DNA of 64,000 bases, from positions 1,426,001 to 1,490,000 of the forward strand of contig NZ_CP025581.1 in NCBI RefSeq assembly GCF_002865585.1, written 5' to 3'. The stretch comes from Nocardioides houyundeii. Lineage in GTDB: Bacteria > Actinomycetota > Actinomycetes > Propionibacteriales > Nocardioidaceae. Both the position numbers and the translations under genes were made by a program. Within the stretch, counting starts at the first letter, position 1; the number at the start of each line of letters is the position of its first letter. This document shows positions 26,108-36,500 of this stretch, piece by piece. The notes under the pieces are model-generated. The model made no database searches. It saw only the letters and a list, made by a program, of their open reading frames with translations, and was not told where the DNA came from.

Positions 26108-27025
26108 GTGGGTCTGAACATCCCCTCGCGCGCGGCTGCACCCGGCAAGCGGGTCGCGACGGCCGTGCTGCTGGGTATCGCCCTGCTCATGCTGGGCGCC
26201 TGCTCCGCTGAGGAACAGCAAGAGTGGAAGAACCTGGCGATGCCGTCCCCTGTGACCGAGCAGGGGCCGCACATCTTCGATCTCTGGAGGTGGGCATGGG
26301 TGGCTGCGCTGGCTACCGGCGTCATCGTCTGGGGTCTGATCTTCTACGTCATCTGGCGGTTCCGCCGTCGGCACCAGGACGACGTCCCGGTGCAGACGCG
26401 CTACAACCTGCCGCTGGAGATCTTCTACACGATCGCCCCGATCATGATGGTGGTCGTCTTCTTCTACTGGACCGTCAACGTCCAGAACGAGGTCACCGAG
26501 GTCAAGAGCGATCCCGACGTGGTGATCGACGTCGTGGGCCAGCAGTGGTCCTGGACGTTCAACTACACCGAGGAGGGCGAGGACGGCAGGACGCCGTACA
26601 CGGTCGGCACGGTCGGTGAGCGCCCGCTGCTGGTGCTCCCCGTCGACCAGACGGTGCAGTTCAACCTGCACTCGCCCGACGTGAACCACTCGTTCGGCGT
26701 TCCGGCCTTCCTCATGAAGCTCGACGTCATCCCCGGTCGGGTCAACAAGTTCCAGGTGACCCCCTCCGAGCTCGGCACGTACGCCGGCAAGTGCTTCGAG
26801 TACTGCGGCGTCTCGCACTCGAGGATGCTGTTCAACGTCAAGATCGTGAGCGAGACCGACTACCAGGCGCACCTTGCCGAGCTGGCCGCGCGGGACGACG
26901 TGGCCGACGAGCCGCTGCTCGGCGGCTCCGACGCATACACCCAGGCCGGGCTCGACAGCGGGCAGGACGACGTGGAAGAGGGCTTCCCGGCTGAGGACGA
27001 CGACGAAGAAGGAGGCCAGGAGTGA
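26108..27025 (+). CDS. ctaC: Cytochrome c oxidase subunit II (lipoprotein)
   Basis: Subunit II accepts electrons at the CuA centre of the aa3 oxidase. The start at GTG 26108 gives a basic N-terminus, a hydrophobic stretch and a lipobox LMLGAC, followed by two membrane helices ([20 protein letters not shown] and the [16 protein letters not shown] region). The cupredoxin domain has QQWSWTF, the His in NHSFG and the CuA ligands in [14 protein letters not shown]. The C-terminus is strongly acidic. 305 residues. GAGAGAGG precedes the start. Confidence 0.96.
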   Translation: MGLNIPSRAAAPGKRVATAVLLGIALLMLGACSAEEQQEWKNLAMPSPVTEQGPHIFDLWRWAWVAALATGVIVWGLIFYVIWRFRRRHQDDVPVQTRYNLPLEIFYTIAPIMMVVVFFYWTVNVQNEVTEVKSDPDVVIDVVGQQWSWTFNYTEEGEDGRTPYTVGTVGERPLLVLPVDQTVQFNLHSPDVNHSFGVPAFLMKLDVIPGRVNKFQVTPSELGTYAGKCFEYCGVSHSRMLFNVKIVSETDYQAHLAELAARDDVADEPLLGGSDAYTQAGLDSGQDDVEEGFPAEDDDEEGGQE

Positions 27026-28796
27026 CTGCCACCCAGGCCCGCCCGGAGATCCTTGCTCCGGAGGGCAAGCAGCACCAGCTCGGCCAGCAGGTCGTTCGCA
27101 TGCTCACCACCACCGATCACAAGCTGATCGGCAAGATGTACCTCGTCACCTCGTTCATGTGGTTCATCCTTGGTGGCCTGATGGCCATGGTGATCCGCTC
27201 GGAGCTGGCGTTCCCCGGACAGCAGGTCGTCAACGACGAGCTGTACAACCAGCTGTTCACGATGCACGGCACGATCATGCTGCTGCTGTTCGCGACGCCG
27301 CTGTTCTTCGGCTTCGCCAACATGATCATGCCGATCCAGATCGGCGCGCCCGACGTGGCCTTCCCGCGGCTGAACATGTTCAGCTACTGGCTGTTCCTCT
27401 TCGGCGGCCTGATCGCAGCCTCGGGGTTCCTGACCCCTCGGGGGCCGCTGACTTCGGCTGGTTCGCCTACGTCCCGCTCTCGGACTCGGTGCGCTCGCCC
27501 GGTGCCGGTGGTGACCTGTGGGTCATGGGTCTCTACCTGGCCGGTCTCGGCACGATCCTCGGTGCGGTCAACTTCATCACCACGATCATCTGCATGCGGG
27601 CGCCCGGCATGACCATGTTCCGGATGCCGATCTTCGTCTGGAACACCCTCATCACCAGCATGCTCGTGCTGATGGCGTTCCCGATCCTGGCTGGTGCGCT
27701 GCTCTCGCTCGAGGCTGACCGGATGCTCGGGGCCCACGTGTTCGACCCCTCGCACGGGGGGCCGATCCTGTGGCAGCACCTGTTCTGGTTCTTCGGGCAC
27801 CCCGAGGTCTACATCATCGCGCTGCCGTTCTTCGGGATCGTCTCCGAGATCATCCCGGTCTTCAGCCGCAAGCCGATCTTCGGCTATGTGGGCCTGGTCG
27901 GCGCCACGCTCGCCATCGCGGTCCTGTCGGTCGCCGTCTGGGCGCACCACATGTTCGTCACCGGTGCGGTGGACCTGCCGTTCTTCTCCGGGATGACGTT
28001 CCTGATCGCGGTGCCAACCGGAGTGAAGTTCTTCAACTGGATCGGCACGATGTGGGGTGGGTCCGTCTCGTTCGACACCCCGATGCTGTGGACGATCGGC
28101 TTCCTGACCACGTTCCTGTTCGGCGGTCTGACCGGGGTCATCCTGGCCAGCCCCCCGCTGGACTTCCACGTCTCGGACTCCTACTTCGTGGTCGCGCACT
28201 TCCACTACGTGGTCTTCGGCACCGTGGTGTTCGCGATGTTCGCGGGCTTCTACTTCTGGTGGCCCAAGATGACCGGACGGATGCTCGACGAGCGGCTGGG
28301 CAAGCTGCACTTCTGGCTGCTCTTCATCGGCTTCCACACCACGTTCCTGGTCCAGCACTGGCTGGGTGTGGAGGGCATGCCCCGGCGCTACGCCGACTAC
28401 CTGCCGCAGGACGGCTTCACCACGCTCAACCAGATCTCCACCGTGGGTGCCTTCCTGCTGGCCTCCTCCACGCTGCCGTTCCTCTACAACGTCTACCAGG
28501 CACGCAACTCGCCGCTGGTCGACATGGACGACCCGTGGGGCTGGGGACGGTCCCTGGAGTGGGCGACCTCGTCGCCCCCGCCGCGGCACAACTTCACCAG
28601 CGTTCCCCGGATCCGGTCCGAGTCGCCGGCGTTCGATCTCCACCACCCGGAGATCGCGGCGTTGGAGCTGGAGGAGAACGACGCCGAGCGTCAGGGCGGC
28701 GTCGCCGACGCCCCCGACGTGGATGGGCGCAAGGAGATGCTCGAAGAGCGCATCGGCGAGAACATCGCGGACGACAAGGATGGTGACGCTCGATGA
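27022..28796 (+). CDS. ctaD: Cytochrome c oxidase subunit I, with one frameshift
   Basis: Subunit I holds haem a and the haem a3-CuB site and pumps protons. The frame begins at GTG 27022, overlapping the ctaC stop, and runs to GFLTPRG. It breaks in the G run 27440-27444, and the next frame continues [17 protein letters not shown]. One more G repairs it and gives about 591 residues. Haem and CuB ligands are visible: [22 protein letters not shown], and HFHYVVFG. The tail is charged and soluble. All other residues are conserved, so decay is unlikely. Confidence 0.94.
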
Positions 28797-29191
28797 AGGC
28801 CGAAACTTGGATCTTCGCGATCACGGCAGTCTTCTTCACGCTCGTGGCGCCTGCCTACTGGGTGATCACGCACGACTGGACCGGCACCTCGGCGCTGACC
28901 ATGACTGCCCTGCTGGCGCTGATGATCTCGTTCTACCTGGGCTTCCACGCCCGTCGGATGGACCCGCGTCCTGAGGACCGCAAGGACGGCGAGATCGCCG
29001 ACGGTGCCGGCGAGCTGGGCTTCTTCCCGCCCTACTCCTGGTGGCCGCTGTGGTGCGCCCTGCCGCTGGCCCTGGCGATGTACGCGATCGCCCTGGGTGC
29101 TTGGTGGCTGCTCATCATCGCTGCCGGCCTCGGCATGATCGCGCTGTGCGGATTCGTGTTCGAGTACTACCGCGGAGAGCACGCGCACTGA
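28793..29191 (+). CDS. ctaF: Cytochrome c oxidase subunit IV, actinobacterial CtaF
   Basis: The 132-residue protein has four hydrophobic helices and the family's [16 protein letters not shown] loop and [14 protein letters not shown] motif. It is the small subunit particular to actinobacterial aa3 oxidases. The ATG overlaps the ctaD stop, so ctaC-ctaD-ctaF is one translationally coupled operon. Confidence 0.93.
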   Translation: MKAETWIFAITAVFFTLVAPAYWVITHDWTGTSALTMTALLALMISFYLGFHARRMDPRPEDRKDGEIADGAGELGFFPPYSWWPLWCALPLALAMYAIALGAWWLLIIAAGLGMIALCGFVFEYYRGEHAH

Positions 29192-29224
29192 TCGCGGGCC
29201 AGCACTGCTGGCCTGGATCGTCCC

Positions 29225-29267
29225 GGATGCCCGGGTCCACGCAGAGATTGCGTGGGCCCGGGCATCC
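29225..29267 (+). terminator. Terminator-like hairpin after ctaF
   Basis: GGATGCCCGGGTCCACGC at 29225-29242 pairs with GCGTGGGCCCGGGCATCC at 29250-29267 (18 pairs with one G-T) around a seven-base loop. Only a short T stretch follows. It ends the cta operon 34 bases after the last stop. Confidence 0.8.
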
Positions 29268-29341
29268 GGCATTTCGGGCCGGCCCCGGGCAGGAAGCGAG
29301 GCCGGTTGTGGGGAACTGGCCCCGGGTCCGCGCTCCCCGGG

Positions 29342-29347
29342 CAGAAT
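29342..29347 (+). promoter_or_regulatory. -10 box, leaderless, membrane glycosyltransferase
   Basis: CAGAAT, six bases, then GTG 29354. Confidence 0.45.
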
Positions 29348-29353
29348 GTGGGC

Positions 29354-30198
29354 GTGAGGGACCTGCCGACGCTCCTCGACCGCGACGCGTCACCGAGGTT
29401 GCGTGCGCTGGGCGGGGCTCTGGTGCCCCTGGTGCTGGTGGTCGTCTCCGCACTCTGGGCACTGGCTGCCGTCCGGGCATACGTCCCGGACGGGCTCGGC
29501 TACGACGCTCACGCCTACTGGCAGGCGCTACGCGTCGACGAGCCGTACGGAGCGCCGCCGGGGGAGAGGGACGCCTACCTCTACTCGCCGTTCTTCCTCC
29601 AGCTCATCACGCCCATCGCATGGCTGCCCTGGGCTGTGTTCCTGACCCTGTGGACGGGCCTCGAGATCGGGTGCCTGGTGTGGCTCACCTGGTCGCTGCC
29701 GCTGAGGTGGCGGGTCTCGGTGCTGCTGTTGTGCGCACCGGAGATCCTGTTCGGCAACATCTACGGGCTGCTCGGGGTCATGGTCTGCCTGGGCTTCCGA
29801 CGCCCGGGCTTCTGGGCCTTCGCCTTCCTGACCAAGGTCACCATCGGTCTCGTCGGCCTGGTGTGGTTCCTGGGGCGCCGGGAGTGGTCGTCGGCAGCGT
29901 GGGTGATCGGTTGGACCGTCCTGCTCGCCTGTCTCTCCGCGGCGCTGGAGCCGGAGCTCTGGGTGCAGTGGGTGGGGTTCCTGGTGGGCAACTCTGACTC
30001 CGGCAGCCAGGTCTGGCGGGTGGTGCGTCTGGCTGTCGGCCTGGCCGTGGTCTACCTGGGGGCGCGCCAGGACCGACGCTGGGTGCTGCCCGTGGGGCTG
30101 TTGCTCGCCGCACCCCACCTGGAGCTCAAGAACAAGGACCCTGCGGTGCTGGCTGCGACACCACGGCTCACACGCCGGGCCCGCGGGGCGGGGACTGA
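29354..30198 (+). CDS. GT-C/GT87-like membrane glycosyltransferase; 3' end uncertain
   Basis: The first helix (LVPLVLVVVSALWALAAV) is followed by a loop YDAHAYWQALR and SPFFLQLITPIAWLPW, the pattern of polyprenol-phosphate-mannose-dependent glycosyltransferases, and then about seven more helices. After LPVGLLLAAP the predicted sequence turns charged (HLELKNKDPA), and the same frame runs on with no stop to 31090 through unrelated sequence. Adding bases to G runs would put TGA at 30196-30198 in frame, so the true end is probably near there. Last 25 or so codons unreliable. The function is inferred. Confidence 0.5.
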
Positions 30199-30310
30199 CT
30201 GGGGCTGTCCCGGCTGGTTTCCGCACCATCGTCGTCAAGATTGCGTCAGCGGTGCGACAGGGTTCTGTGAGCCGCTCCCTGGGCGTGGTCCCGCCCTCCA
30301 CGATGAGTTC

Positions 30311-30970
30311 ATGACTGTCCGACTTGCACCTGCGGGCCTCCCACCTGTGCGCGGGGTGAACGAATTGCTTCGTCTCACCGGATGCGCCCTGGACCGGATC
30401 GTCGGTATCGCCCTCGACGACGACCGACGGTCAGCCTGCCGACAGGGCCGAGACCTGGCCCGGCGTCGCGCGGTGCGCGCTATTCAGGACTCGATACGCC
30501 ATGCGGGCGCGCACCACGTTGCCGACAGCTCCAACCTGCGGCGGGTGATCGAGCGCCTGCAGTTCCTGGAGGAGCTCGTGTTGCTCAATGAGCTCCTGGA
30601 CTCGTTGGCGGCCCTCGTGGCTCGCGACGCGGTCCGCGAACTGTCTGCTGCTGATCGTTGCGACCTGGAGCTCCTACGGCATACGGGTGGGCAGCGTCTG
30701 CGCTGCCTGGCGGACGGTGCGCTGGGCCCAGCGATGGACACGGACTACCGACAGTGCGGAGAGCACCTGTTGACCGTGGTCGAGGACCTCACCATGGGAC
30801 GGGACCTCTCTGGCGCGGGGGCGGAGCTCCAGTTGCTCTGTTCCGAGGTGGCAGGAGCAGTTCTCGCTGTGAGCGCGGTGCAGCACGGATCTGGGAAGCC
30901 CCTGCTTCTTGACGCGATCCTGACGCCCAGGTGCGGCCTCCTCCGTCATGCTCGTGACAGCGTTGAAGTC
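30311..30970 (+). CDS. Unrecognised helix-rich ORF fused in frame to its neighbours
   Basis: From ATG 30311 (MTVRLAPAGLPPVRGVNELL) the frame gives about 220 residues that look purely helical (RRVIERLQFLEELVLLNELL is typical) with many Arg, Leu and Asp. It shows some general likeness to PhoU-type helical bundles but no motif that names a family. The same frame continues upstream from the glycosyltransferase and downstream into the corA remnant, so its true limits are unknown. The DNA is visibly lower in G+C at third positions than the flanking respiratory genes. It could be a foreign or decaying gene. Confidence 0.35.
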
Positions 30971-31968
30971 ATGGGAATTGTGCACAATGCCGTCTACAAC
31001 GAGGACGGTCGCAAGCTGGAGCCCGAGACTCTCGAGGTGACCTACGAGCTCCTGCGCGATCGGCACGGGATGGGGTGGATCGGTCTGTAGCGCCCGTCGC
31101 GTCGCGAGATCGATTCCATCGCGGACGAGTTCTCGCTGCACCCCCTTGCCATCGAGGACACCGTCAGCGCACACCAGCGACCCGAGATGGAGCGGTACGG
31201 GGCGGTGCTGTTCACCGTGCTGCGTCCCGCCTCCAACGTGGCAGCTGAGGACCGGATCGAGCTGGGCGAGCTGCATGTGTTCACGGGTCCGGACTTCGTG
31301 GTCACCGTGCGGCACGCGGAGTCACCGGACATCGCGACGATCCGTCGCCGCATGGAGGCCGACCCCGACCTGCTGGCGCTGGGGCCGGAAGCAGTGCCGT
31401 ACGCGATCCTCGACCAGGTCGTCGACGAGTACGAGCCTGTCGTCGACGGGCCCGAGGTCAGCATTGACGAGATCGAGTCGGCTGCCTTCGCCGAGGACAG
31501 CGGTGTGTCACGACGGATCTATGCCCTCTCGCGCGAGCTGGCAGGCTTCCAGCGGGCTACGCGACGCTTCTGGCCATGCTCGAGAGGCTGACCGACGGCT
31601 TCGAGAAGTACGACGTGGACGAAGAGCTGCGTCGTTCCCTGCGCAACGTCGAGGACCACACCATCCGCGTGATCGAGCGGGTCGAGGGCCTCCGCGTACT
31701 CCTGCAGAACATCCTGACCGTGAACGCGACCCTGGTCGGGCAACGGCAGAACGACGAGATTCAGCGGCTCACCGAGTTCAGCCTGTGTCAATCCGAAGAG
31801 GTGAAGCGGATCTCCTCGTGGGCGGCAATCCTCTTCGCGCCTTCGCTGGTCCCGACGGTCTACGGCATGACCTTCCAGGTGATGCCCGAGCTGGACTGGC
31901 GGCTCGGGTATCCCTTCGCCTTGTTGATGCACGACAGAGCCCGGCCCCGTGGGGGAGCCGGGCTCTGA
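30971..31968 (+). pseudogene. corA: Remnant of a CorA magnesium/cobalt transporter gene
   Basis: ATG 30971 opens a CorA-like N-terminus (MGIVHNAVYNEDGRKLE to GMGWIGL). A TAG at 31088-31090 then interrupts where CorA proteins have Tyr (IGLYRPS), and the same frame resumes with IDSIADEFSLHPLAIEDTV, QRPEMERYG and GPDFVVTVRH. A one-base shift near 31560-31575 moves the frame to AMLERLTDGFEKYD and the helices leading to YGMTFQVMPELDW, which replaces the CorA YGMNF signature. After GYPFALL the last membrane helix is missing and a hairpin takes its place. Three separate lesions make this a pseudogene. Confidence 0.8.
31936..31966. terminator. Terminator-like hairpin between corA remnant and qcrB
   Basis: AGAGCCCGGC at 31936-31945 pairs perfectly with GCCGGGCTCT at 31957-31966, and the loop can add CCC/GGG pairs. 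It is 53 bases beyond the qcrB stop on the other strand, so it may end the qcr transcript; it also interrupts corA. Confidence 0.65.
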
Positions 31969-32018
31969 GCCGTGCTGAGGACGGTGACGCCTGCGAGGAG
32001 CGAGGCTCCCCGATGGCG

Positions 32019-33764
32019 CTAGTGGGAGCGGAGCTCCTCGCCGTCGACCGGGTGGTGCCCGTCGAACTGGTGACCGTCGGCGGAGTGGTCGAGCCCAGAC
32101 TGCAGCTCGTGCTCGTGGTCGGTGTCGTGATGACCCGCCTCGAGCTCCGCCCGGGTGGGCTTCTGCACGTTGTGGCTGAACCACCAGCGGGAGAGCTTGG
32201 CGCGCAGCCGGCTCGACCTGGTGCCGGAGGCAGGCACGCCGTTCTCGTCCACGTCGGCCTCGATGGCGTAGACCTCGTCCCGGTCACGCGCGGTGAGCGT
32301 GTAGGCCTCGTCCGCGCTGATCGGGAGGTGACGCTCGCTGTAGGCGCCCTCCGCAGACCGCATGATGATGCCGGTCTCGTAGCCGTGCAGGATCTTCTCG
32401 TTGTCGTGACGCTGCAACGAGATGCACCAGCGACGGGCGATCCAGAACGCGATCACCGGCCCGACGAACACAGCCACCCGCATGAAGTAGGTGATCTGGT
32501 TGATGCTGAGGTCGAGCTTGATGGCGATCAGGTCGTTGCCGCCCGCTGCCCACATCAGACCGTAGAAAGTCATCAGGGCGACCATCAGCGCGGTACGCGT
32601 GGGAGCGTTGCGCGGACGCTGCAGCAGGTGGTGCTCCCGCTTGTCCCCGGTGATCCAGGCCTCCAGGAACGGCAGGGCCAGAACCACGCCGAACAGGAGC
32701 AGCGGCAGCACCAGGATGGGCAGGAACACGCTCCAGGCGAGGGTGAAGCCACCGATGTGGGACTCCAGGCCCGGCATGATGCGCAGCGCCCCGTCCGGCC
32801 AGCCCATGTACCAGTCCGGCTGGGAACCGGCGGTGACCTTGGACGGGTCGTACGGCCCGTACTTCCAGACCGGGTTGATCGTCATCAGGCCACCCATCAG
32901 GGCGATGACACCGAAGACGATGAAGAAGAACCCGCCGGCCTTGGCGGCGTACACGGGGAGCATCGGGTAGCCGACGACGTTCTCCTCGGTGCGTCCGGGG
33001 CCGGGCCACTGCGTGTGCTTGTGGTACACGAGCAGCATCATGTGGGCGGCGATCAGGGCCAGGAGCAGCCCCGGGATCAGCAGCACGTGGATGATGTAGA
33101 GCCGCGGGATGATCGAGTCCCCGGGGAACTCGCCGCCGAAGAGGAAGAACGACATGTAGGTGCCGATGACCGGAGCGGACTTCATGAACCCGTCGGCGGC
33201 CCGCACGCCGGTGCCCGACAGCAGGTCGTCGGGGAGGGAGTAGCCGGTGAAGCCCTCGAGCGTGCCCAGCAGGAGCAGCAGCATGCCGATGACCCAGTTG
33301 AGCTCACGCGGCTTGCGGAACGCACCGGTGAAGTAGACGCGCATCAGGTGGATCATCATCGAGCCGATGAAGATCATTGCGGCCCAGTGGTGCATCTGCC
33401 GCATGAGCAGTCCACCGCGCACGTCGAACGAGATGTCCAGCGTGGAGGCCATGGCCTCGGACATGTAGATGCCGCGGAGCTGGTCGTAGGAGCCCTGGTA
33501 CTGGATCTCCGACATGCTGGGGGTGAACCAGAGGGTCAGGAAGACCCCCGTGAGCAGCAGTACCACGAAGCTCCACAGGGCGATCTCGCCCAGCATGAAG
33601 GACCAGTGGTCGGGGAAGACCTTGCGAAGGTTCTTCTTCATCGCCCCGGCGATGCCGAGACGCTCGTCGGCCCAGGTGGCGACACCGCCCATCTTGGACG
33701 GCTTCTGTGCGACGGCGGCAGTGGTGCGGTTGCTCGCGGCCACCTTGCTGGTGTCGATGCTCAC
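32019..33764 (-). CDS. qcrB: Cytochrome bc1 complex cytochrome b subunit
   Basis: QcrB binds the two b haems and oxidises menaquinol. In 581 residues the core has the haem-ligand helices (LLMRQMHHWAAMIFIGSMMIHLM and HVLLIPGLLLALIAAHMMLLVYHKH), the Qo-site region PDWYMGWPDG, and about nine to ten membrane helices. The final 40 residues are a soluble tail with nine histidines among many Asp and Glu. GTG 33764 overlaps the qcrA stop. Last gene of the ctaE-qcrCAB operon, convergent with ctaCDF. Confidence 0.97.
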   Translation of the reverse strand: MSIDTSKVAASNRTTAAVAQKPSKMGGVATWADERLGIAGAMKKNLRKVFPDHWSFMLGEIALWSFVVLLLTGVFLTLWFTPSMSEIQYQGSYDQLRGIYMSEAMASTLDISFDVRGGLLMRQMHHWAAMIFIGSMMIHLMRVYFTGAFRKPRELNWVIGMLLLLLGTLEGFTGYSLPDDLLSGTGVRAADGFMKSAPVIGTYMSFFLFGGEFPGDSIIPRLYIIHVLLIPGLLLALIAAHMMLLVYHKHTQWPGPGRTEENVVGYPMLPVYAAKAGGFFFIVFGVIALMGGLMTINPVWKYGPYDPSKVTAGSQPDWYMGWPDGALRIMPGLESHIGGFTLAWSVFLPILVLPLLLFGVVLALPFLEAWITGDKREHHLLQRPRNAPTRTALMVALMTFYGLMWAAGGNDLIAIKLDLSINQITYFMRVAVFVGPVIAFWIARRWCISLQRHDNEKILHGYETGIIMRSAEGAYSERHLPISADEAYTLTARDRDEVYAIEADVDENGVPASGTRSSRLRAKLSRWWFSHNVQKPTRAELEAGHHDTDHEHELQSGLDHSADGHQFDGHHPVDGEELRSH

Positions 33765-34828
33765 GAGTCACGCTCCCAGTAGCTAGCTCCGACAGGTTCA
33801 GTGAAGTCGCGCTGGGCGACGAGGTAGCCCTCGCTGTCCACGGCCAGCGGAAGCTGGGGGAGTGGACGGGCAGCAGGACCGAAGATCACGCGGGCGCTGT
33901 CAGCCATGTCGAACGTGGACTGGTGGCACGGGCAGAGCAGGTGGTGCGTGGTGCGCTCGTTCAGCGAGATTGGGCAGCCCACGTGCGTGCAGATCTTGGA
34001 GTAGGCCACGATGCCCTCGACGGACCAGTTCTCGCGACCGCGTCCCGGGATGATGTCGTCGGGCTCCATCCGGAGCATGATCACCGACGCCTTGGACTTG
34101 GCGACCTGCAGCTCCACGCCCTCGATGACGTGGTGACCCTGGGCGTCGACCTCGAAGATCGCCGCGGGCTGGCAGTTCACCAGGTCGCCGACCTCCAGGT
34201 CGGAGACCTTGATCGGGGTACCGACCACGTCGCGGACCACGCGCATGCCCTTCTTCCACAGCGTGTGCTCCAGGCCGCCGCCGTTCTCCGCATCGACCGT
34301 CTGCGACGGAGTGGGGCCGAGGTCGCGCAGCAGCACGACCGCGGGCAGGCCCAGGGCCGCGACGGCGCCCAGGAGGGAGTTGCGGACCAGGGGCCGGCGT
34401 CCGATGCCGGACTCGTCCACCCCGAGGTTGAGGGCGGCCACTGCGGCCTCCCGGTCCTCCTCGGTGGAGGCGGCCGGGTGGCGGTTCTCGACGATCTCCT
34501 GGTCGGCCATGAGCTTGCGAGCCCACTGGATGATGCCCACGCCGATCAGCAGCAGGGCGCCACCGAGGGTGACCCCCAGTGCGACCGTGGAGGCACCGAA
34601 GCCGAGGAAGGTGTCGAAGTTGTCACCGATCTGCAGCGAGAAGTACGCGACCACGAAGAGGATCGCGCAGACCACCGAGAGGCCGAAGAGCGTCGCGACC
34701 TGTCGCTCGGCCCGCTTGGCCTTGCGCTCGTCGACGTCGGTGGGACGCCACGTGTGCGGGTGCAGGCCCGGGTCCGCGATGGGGTCCGGCTGGACCTCAG
34801 CGGGCAGGTTGTCGTCGTTGTGGCTCAC
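33761..34828 (-). CDS. qcrA: Cytochrome bc1 complex Rieske iron-sulfur subunit
   Basis: The 355 residues have three membrane helices in the first half, as is normal for actinobacterial QcrA, and a Rieske domain at the end with the [2Fe-2S] ligands CTHVGC and CPCHQS and the following FGPAARPLPQLP proline loop. It takes electrons from QcrB and passes them to QcrC. GTG overlaps the qcrC stop. Confidence 0.97.
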   Translation of the reverse strand: MSHNDDNLPAEVQPDPIADPGLHPHTWRPTDVDERKAKRAERQVATLFGLSVVCAILFVVAYFSLQIGDNFDTFLGFGASTVALGVTLGGALLLIGVGIIQWARKLMADQEIVENRHPAASTEEDREAAVAALNLGVDESGIGRRPLVRNSLLGAVAALGLPAVVLLRDLGPTPSQTVDAENGGGLEHTLWKKGMRVVRDVVGTPIKVSDLEVGDLVNCQPAAIFEVDAQGHHVIEGVELQVAKSKASVIMLRMEPDDIIPGRGRENWSVEGIVAYSKICTHVGCPISLNERTTHHLLCPCHQSTFDMADSARVIFGPAARPLPQLPLAVDSEGYLVAQRDFTEPVGASYWERDS

Positions 34829-35696
34829 GCTTCCACCTTGTTCTTCTGCGAGCGGGTCGTGTGGGCTGCGATCCAGATCGCGAAGCCCACCAGGCTGCCC
34901 AGGCCGACGAGCCAGGCGAACAGGCCCTCGGACACGGGACCGAGCCCGCCGAGGCCGAAGCCGCCGTACTCGGGGTGTTCTCGATGGACTTGATGTAGGC
35001 GATGACGTCGCGCTTCTCCTCGGGCGAGAGGTTGCCGTTGGAGAAGACGTCCATGGCCTGCGGCCCGGTCAGCATCGCCTCGTAGATGTGCTTCTCGTCC
35101 ACGCCCTTGAGGGAGGGGGCGTAGCCACCCCGGGGCATGGCTCCGCCGGAGCCGTTGTAGTTGTGGCAGGCGGTGCAGTTGGTAAGGAAGATCTGGCCGC
35201 CGCGGACGATGGCCTCCTCGCGCTCAGCCTCGCTCAGCCCGTCCAGGCTGTAGTCGGCGGCGTCGGGGATGGCCGGGCCGGGGCCCAGGTCCGCGATGAA
35301 CGCGGCGAGGGCCTCGATCTCCTGGTCGTTGTAGACCCTGTCCTTGCGGGGAGCCTGCTGGGCGGGCCGGGCCATCGGCATCCGGCCGGTGCCGACCTGG
35401 AAGTCCACGGCGGCAGCACCGACACCGACGAGGGAGGGCCCGAACTGGTAGCCCGTGCGGTTGGTGGAGACGCCCTCGCCGTTCGTGCCGTGGCACGAGG
35501 AACAGCCCACCAGGAAGAGCTCACGACCCTGGTCGATCAACTCCTGGTCGGCCTTGGTCTCTTGGGCGGTCGCGGGCGCGAGCACGGCGTAGACACCGCC
35601 GGTCATCAGCAGCCCTAGGAGCATCACGACGAGTCCCGCGAGCGGTCCTCGACGATGACGCGAGAGCCGTCCGGCTGTTCGATTCAGGAAACGCAA
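34825..35696 (-). CDS. qcrC: Di-haem cytochrome c subunit of the bc1 complex, with one frameshift
   Basis: Two c-type haem sites are present, CSSCHG and CTACHN, each in its own cytochrome domain, after an N-terminal membrane helix (GLVVMLLGLLMTGGVYAV). Two fused haem domains are the actinobacterial solution in place of soluble cytochrome c. The frame is lost in CTCGGGG at 34969-34975 (plus strand). Adding one C there (one G in the coding sense) gives ENTPEYGGFGLGGLGPVSEG, a C-terminal helix and an end overlapping qcrA. Restored length about 290 residues. Start TTG 35696 follows AGAGGA. Confidence 0.93.
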
Positions 35697-35730
35697 TTGA
35701 CTAAATCCTCTTCAGATCCGGATCCGGGAC

Positions 35731-36378
35731 TTACTGGATGAGGTAGATCGTGGCGAACAGGGCGATCCACACGACGTCGACGAAGTGCCAGTAGTAGGAC
35801 ACGACGATGGCGCTGACCGCCTGCTCGTGGGTGAAGCGTCGGGCGAGGTAGGTGCGGCCGAGGACGAGCAGGAAGGCGAACAGGCCGCCGGCGACGTGGA
35901 GCCCGTGGAAGCCCGTGGTCAGGTAGAACATCGTGCCGTAGGCAGAGTCCTGGATCGTCATCCCCTCGTGGATCAGCTCGGCGTACTCCAGTGCCTGTCC
36001 GCCGATGAAGATCGCACCCATGACGTAGGTCAGGATGAACCACTCGCGTAGGCCCCACGCCTTGACGGCGAGGAGGGACCCGGTGCGTCCCACCTGCCCG
36101 CGCTCGGCCGCGAACACGCCGAGCTGGCAGGCGAACGAGGACAGCACGAGGATGAGCGTGTTCCCGGTGGCGAAGGGGACGTTGAGCAGCTCCGTCTCCT
36201 GGGCCCACAGGTCCGGGCTCACGGCCCGGATGGTGAAGTAGGCCGCGAACAGTGCCGCGAAGAACATCAGCTCGCTTGCGAGCCAGATGATCGTGCCCAC
36301 GCTGACCATGCTCGGTCGGTCGTGGTGCCCGTGAAGTCGAGATGCTGGAATCGTCGTTGCTGTCGCCACGAGAGCCAT
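35731..36378 (-). CDS. ctaE: Cytochrome c oxidase subunit III
   Basis: The 215-residue protein has five membrane helices and the family residues [17 protein letters not shown] near the start, [10 protein letters not shown] and the final [15 protein letters not shown]. Subunit III stabilises the oxidase. In mycobacteria also ctaE heads the qcrCAB operon rather than ctaCD. ATG 36378 is chosen since homology begins immediately after; the frame is open further upstream. Confidence 0.95.
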   Translation of the reverse strand: MALVATATTIPASRLHGHHDRPSMVSVGTIIWLASELMFFAALFAAYFTIRAVSPDLWAQETELLNVPFATGNTLILVLSSFACQLGVFAAERGQVGRTGSLLAVKAWGLREWFILTYVMGAIFIGGQALEYAELIHEGMTIQDSAYGTMFYLTTGFHGLHVAGGLFAFLLVLGRTYLARRFTHEQAVSAIVVSYYWHFVDVVWIALFATIYLIQ

Positions 36379-36488
36379 TATGGCTCTAGTCCACCGTGGA
36401 AGCACCCCGGCCCCCCGACAATGAACGTTCCGGCTCGTGCCCCCCGCGTCGGGTGAGGGCCGCACGGCTCTGGGCTACGGGGGGCATC

Positions 36489-36494
36489 TAGGCT
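36489..36494 (+). promoter_or_regulatory. -10 box, leaderless, CtaG-like gene
   Basis: TAGGCT, six bases, then GTG 36501. The divergent ctaE-qcr promoter must lie within the same 120-base gap 36379-36500. Confidence 0.55.
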
Positions 36495-36500
36495 GGATGA

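Noticed and set aside
31088..31090. TAG in corA as readthrough or amber-coded amino acid
   Set aside because: A second frameshift and loss of the last helix in the same gene make decay simpler, and no other gene here shows an in-frame TAG.
31146..33782. An 878-codon open frame on the plus strand
   Set aside because: Most of it is antisense to qcrB, whose product has unmistakable haem-ligand helices; the product reads as Arg/Gly/Val/His repeats with no family.
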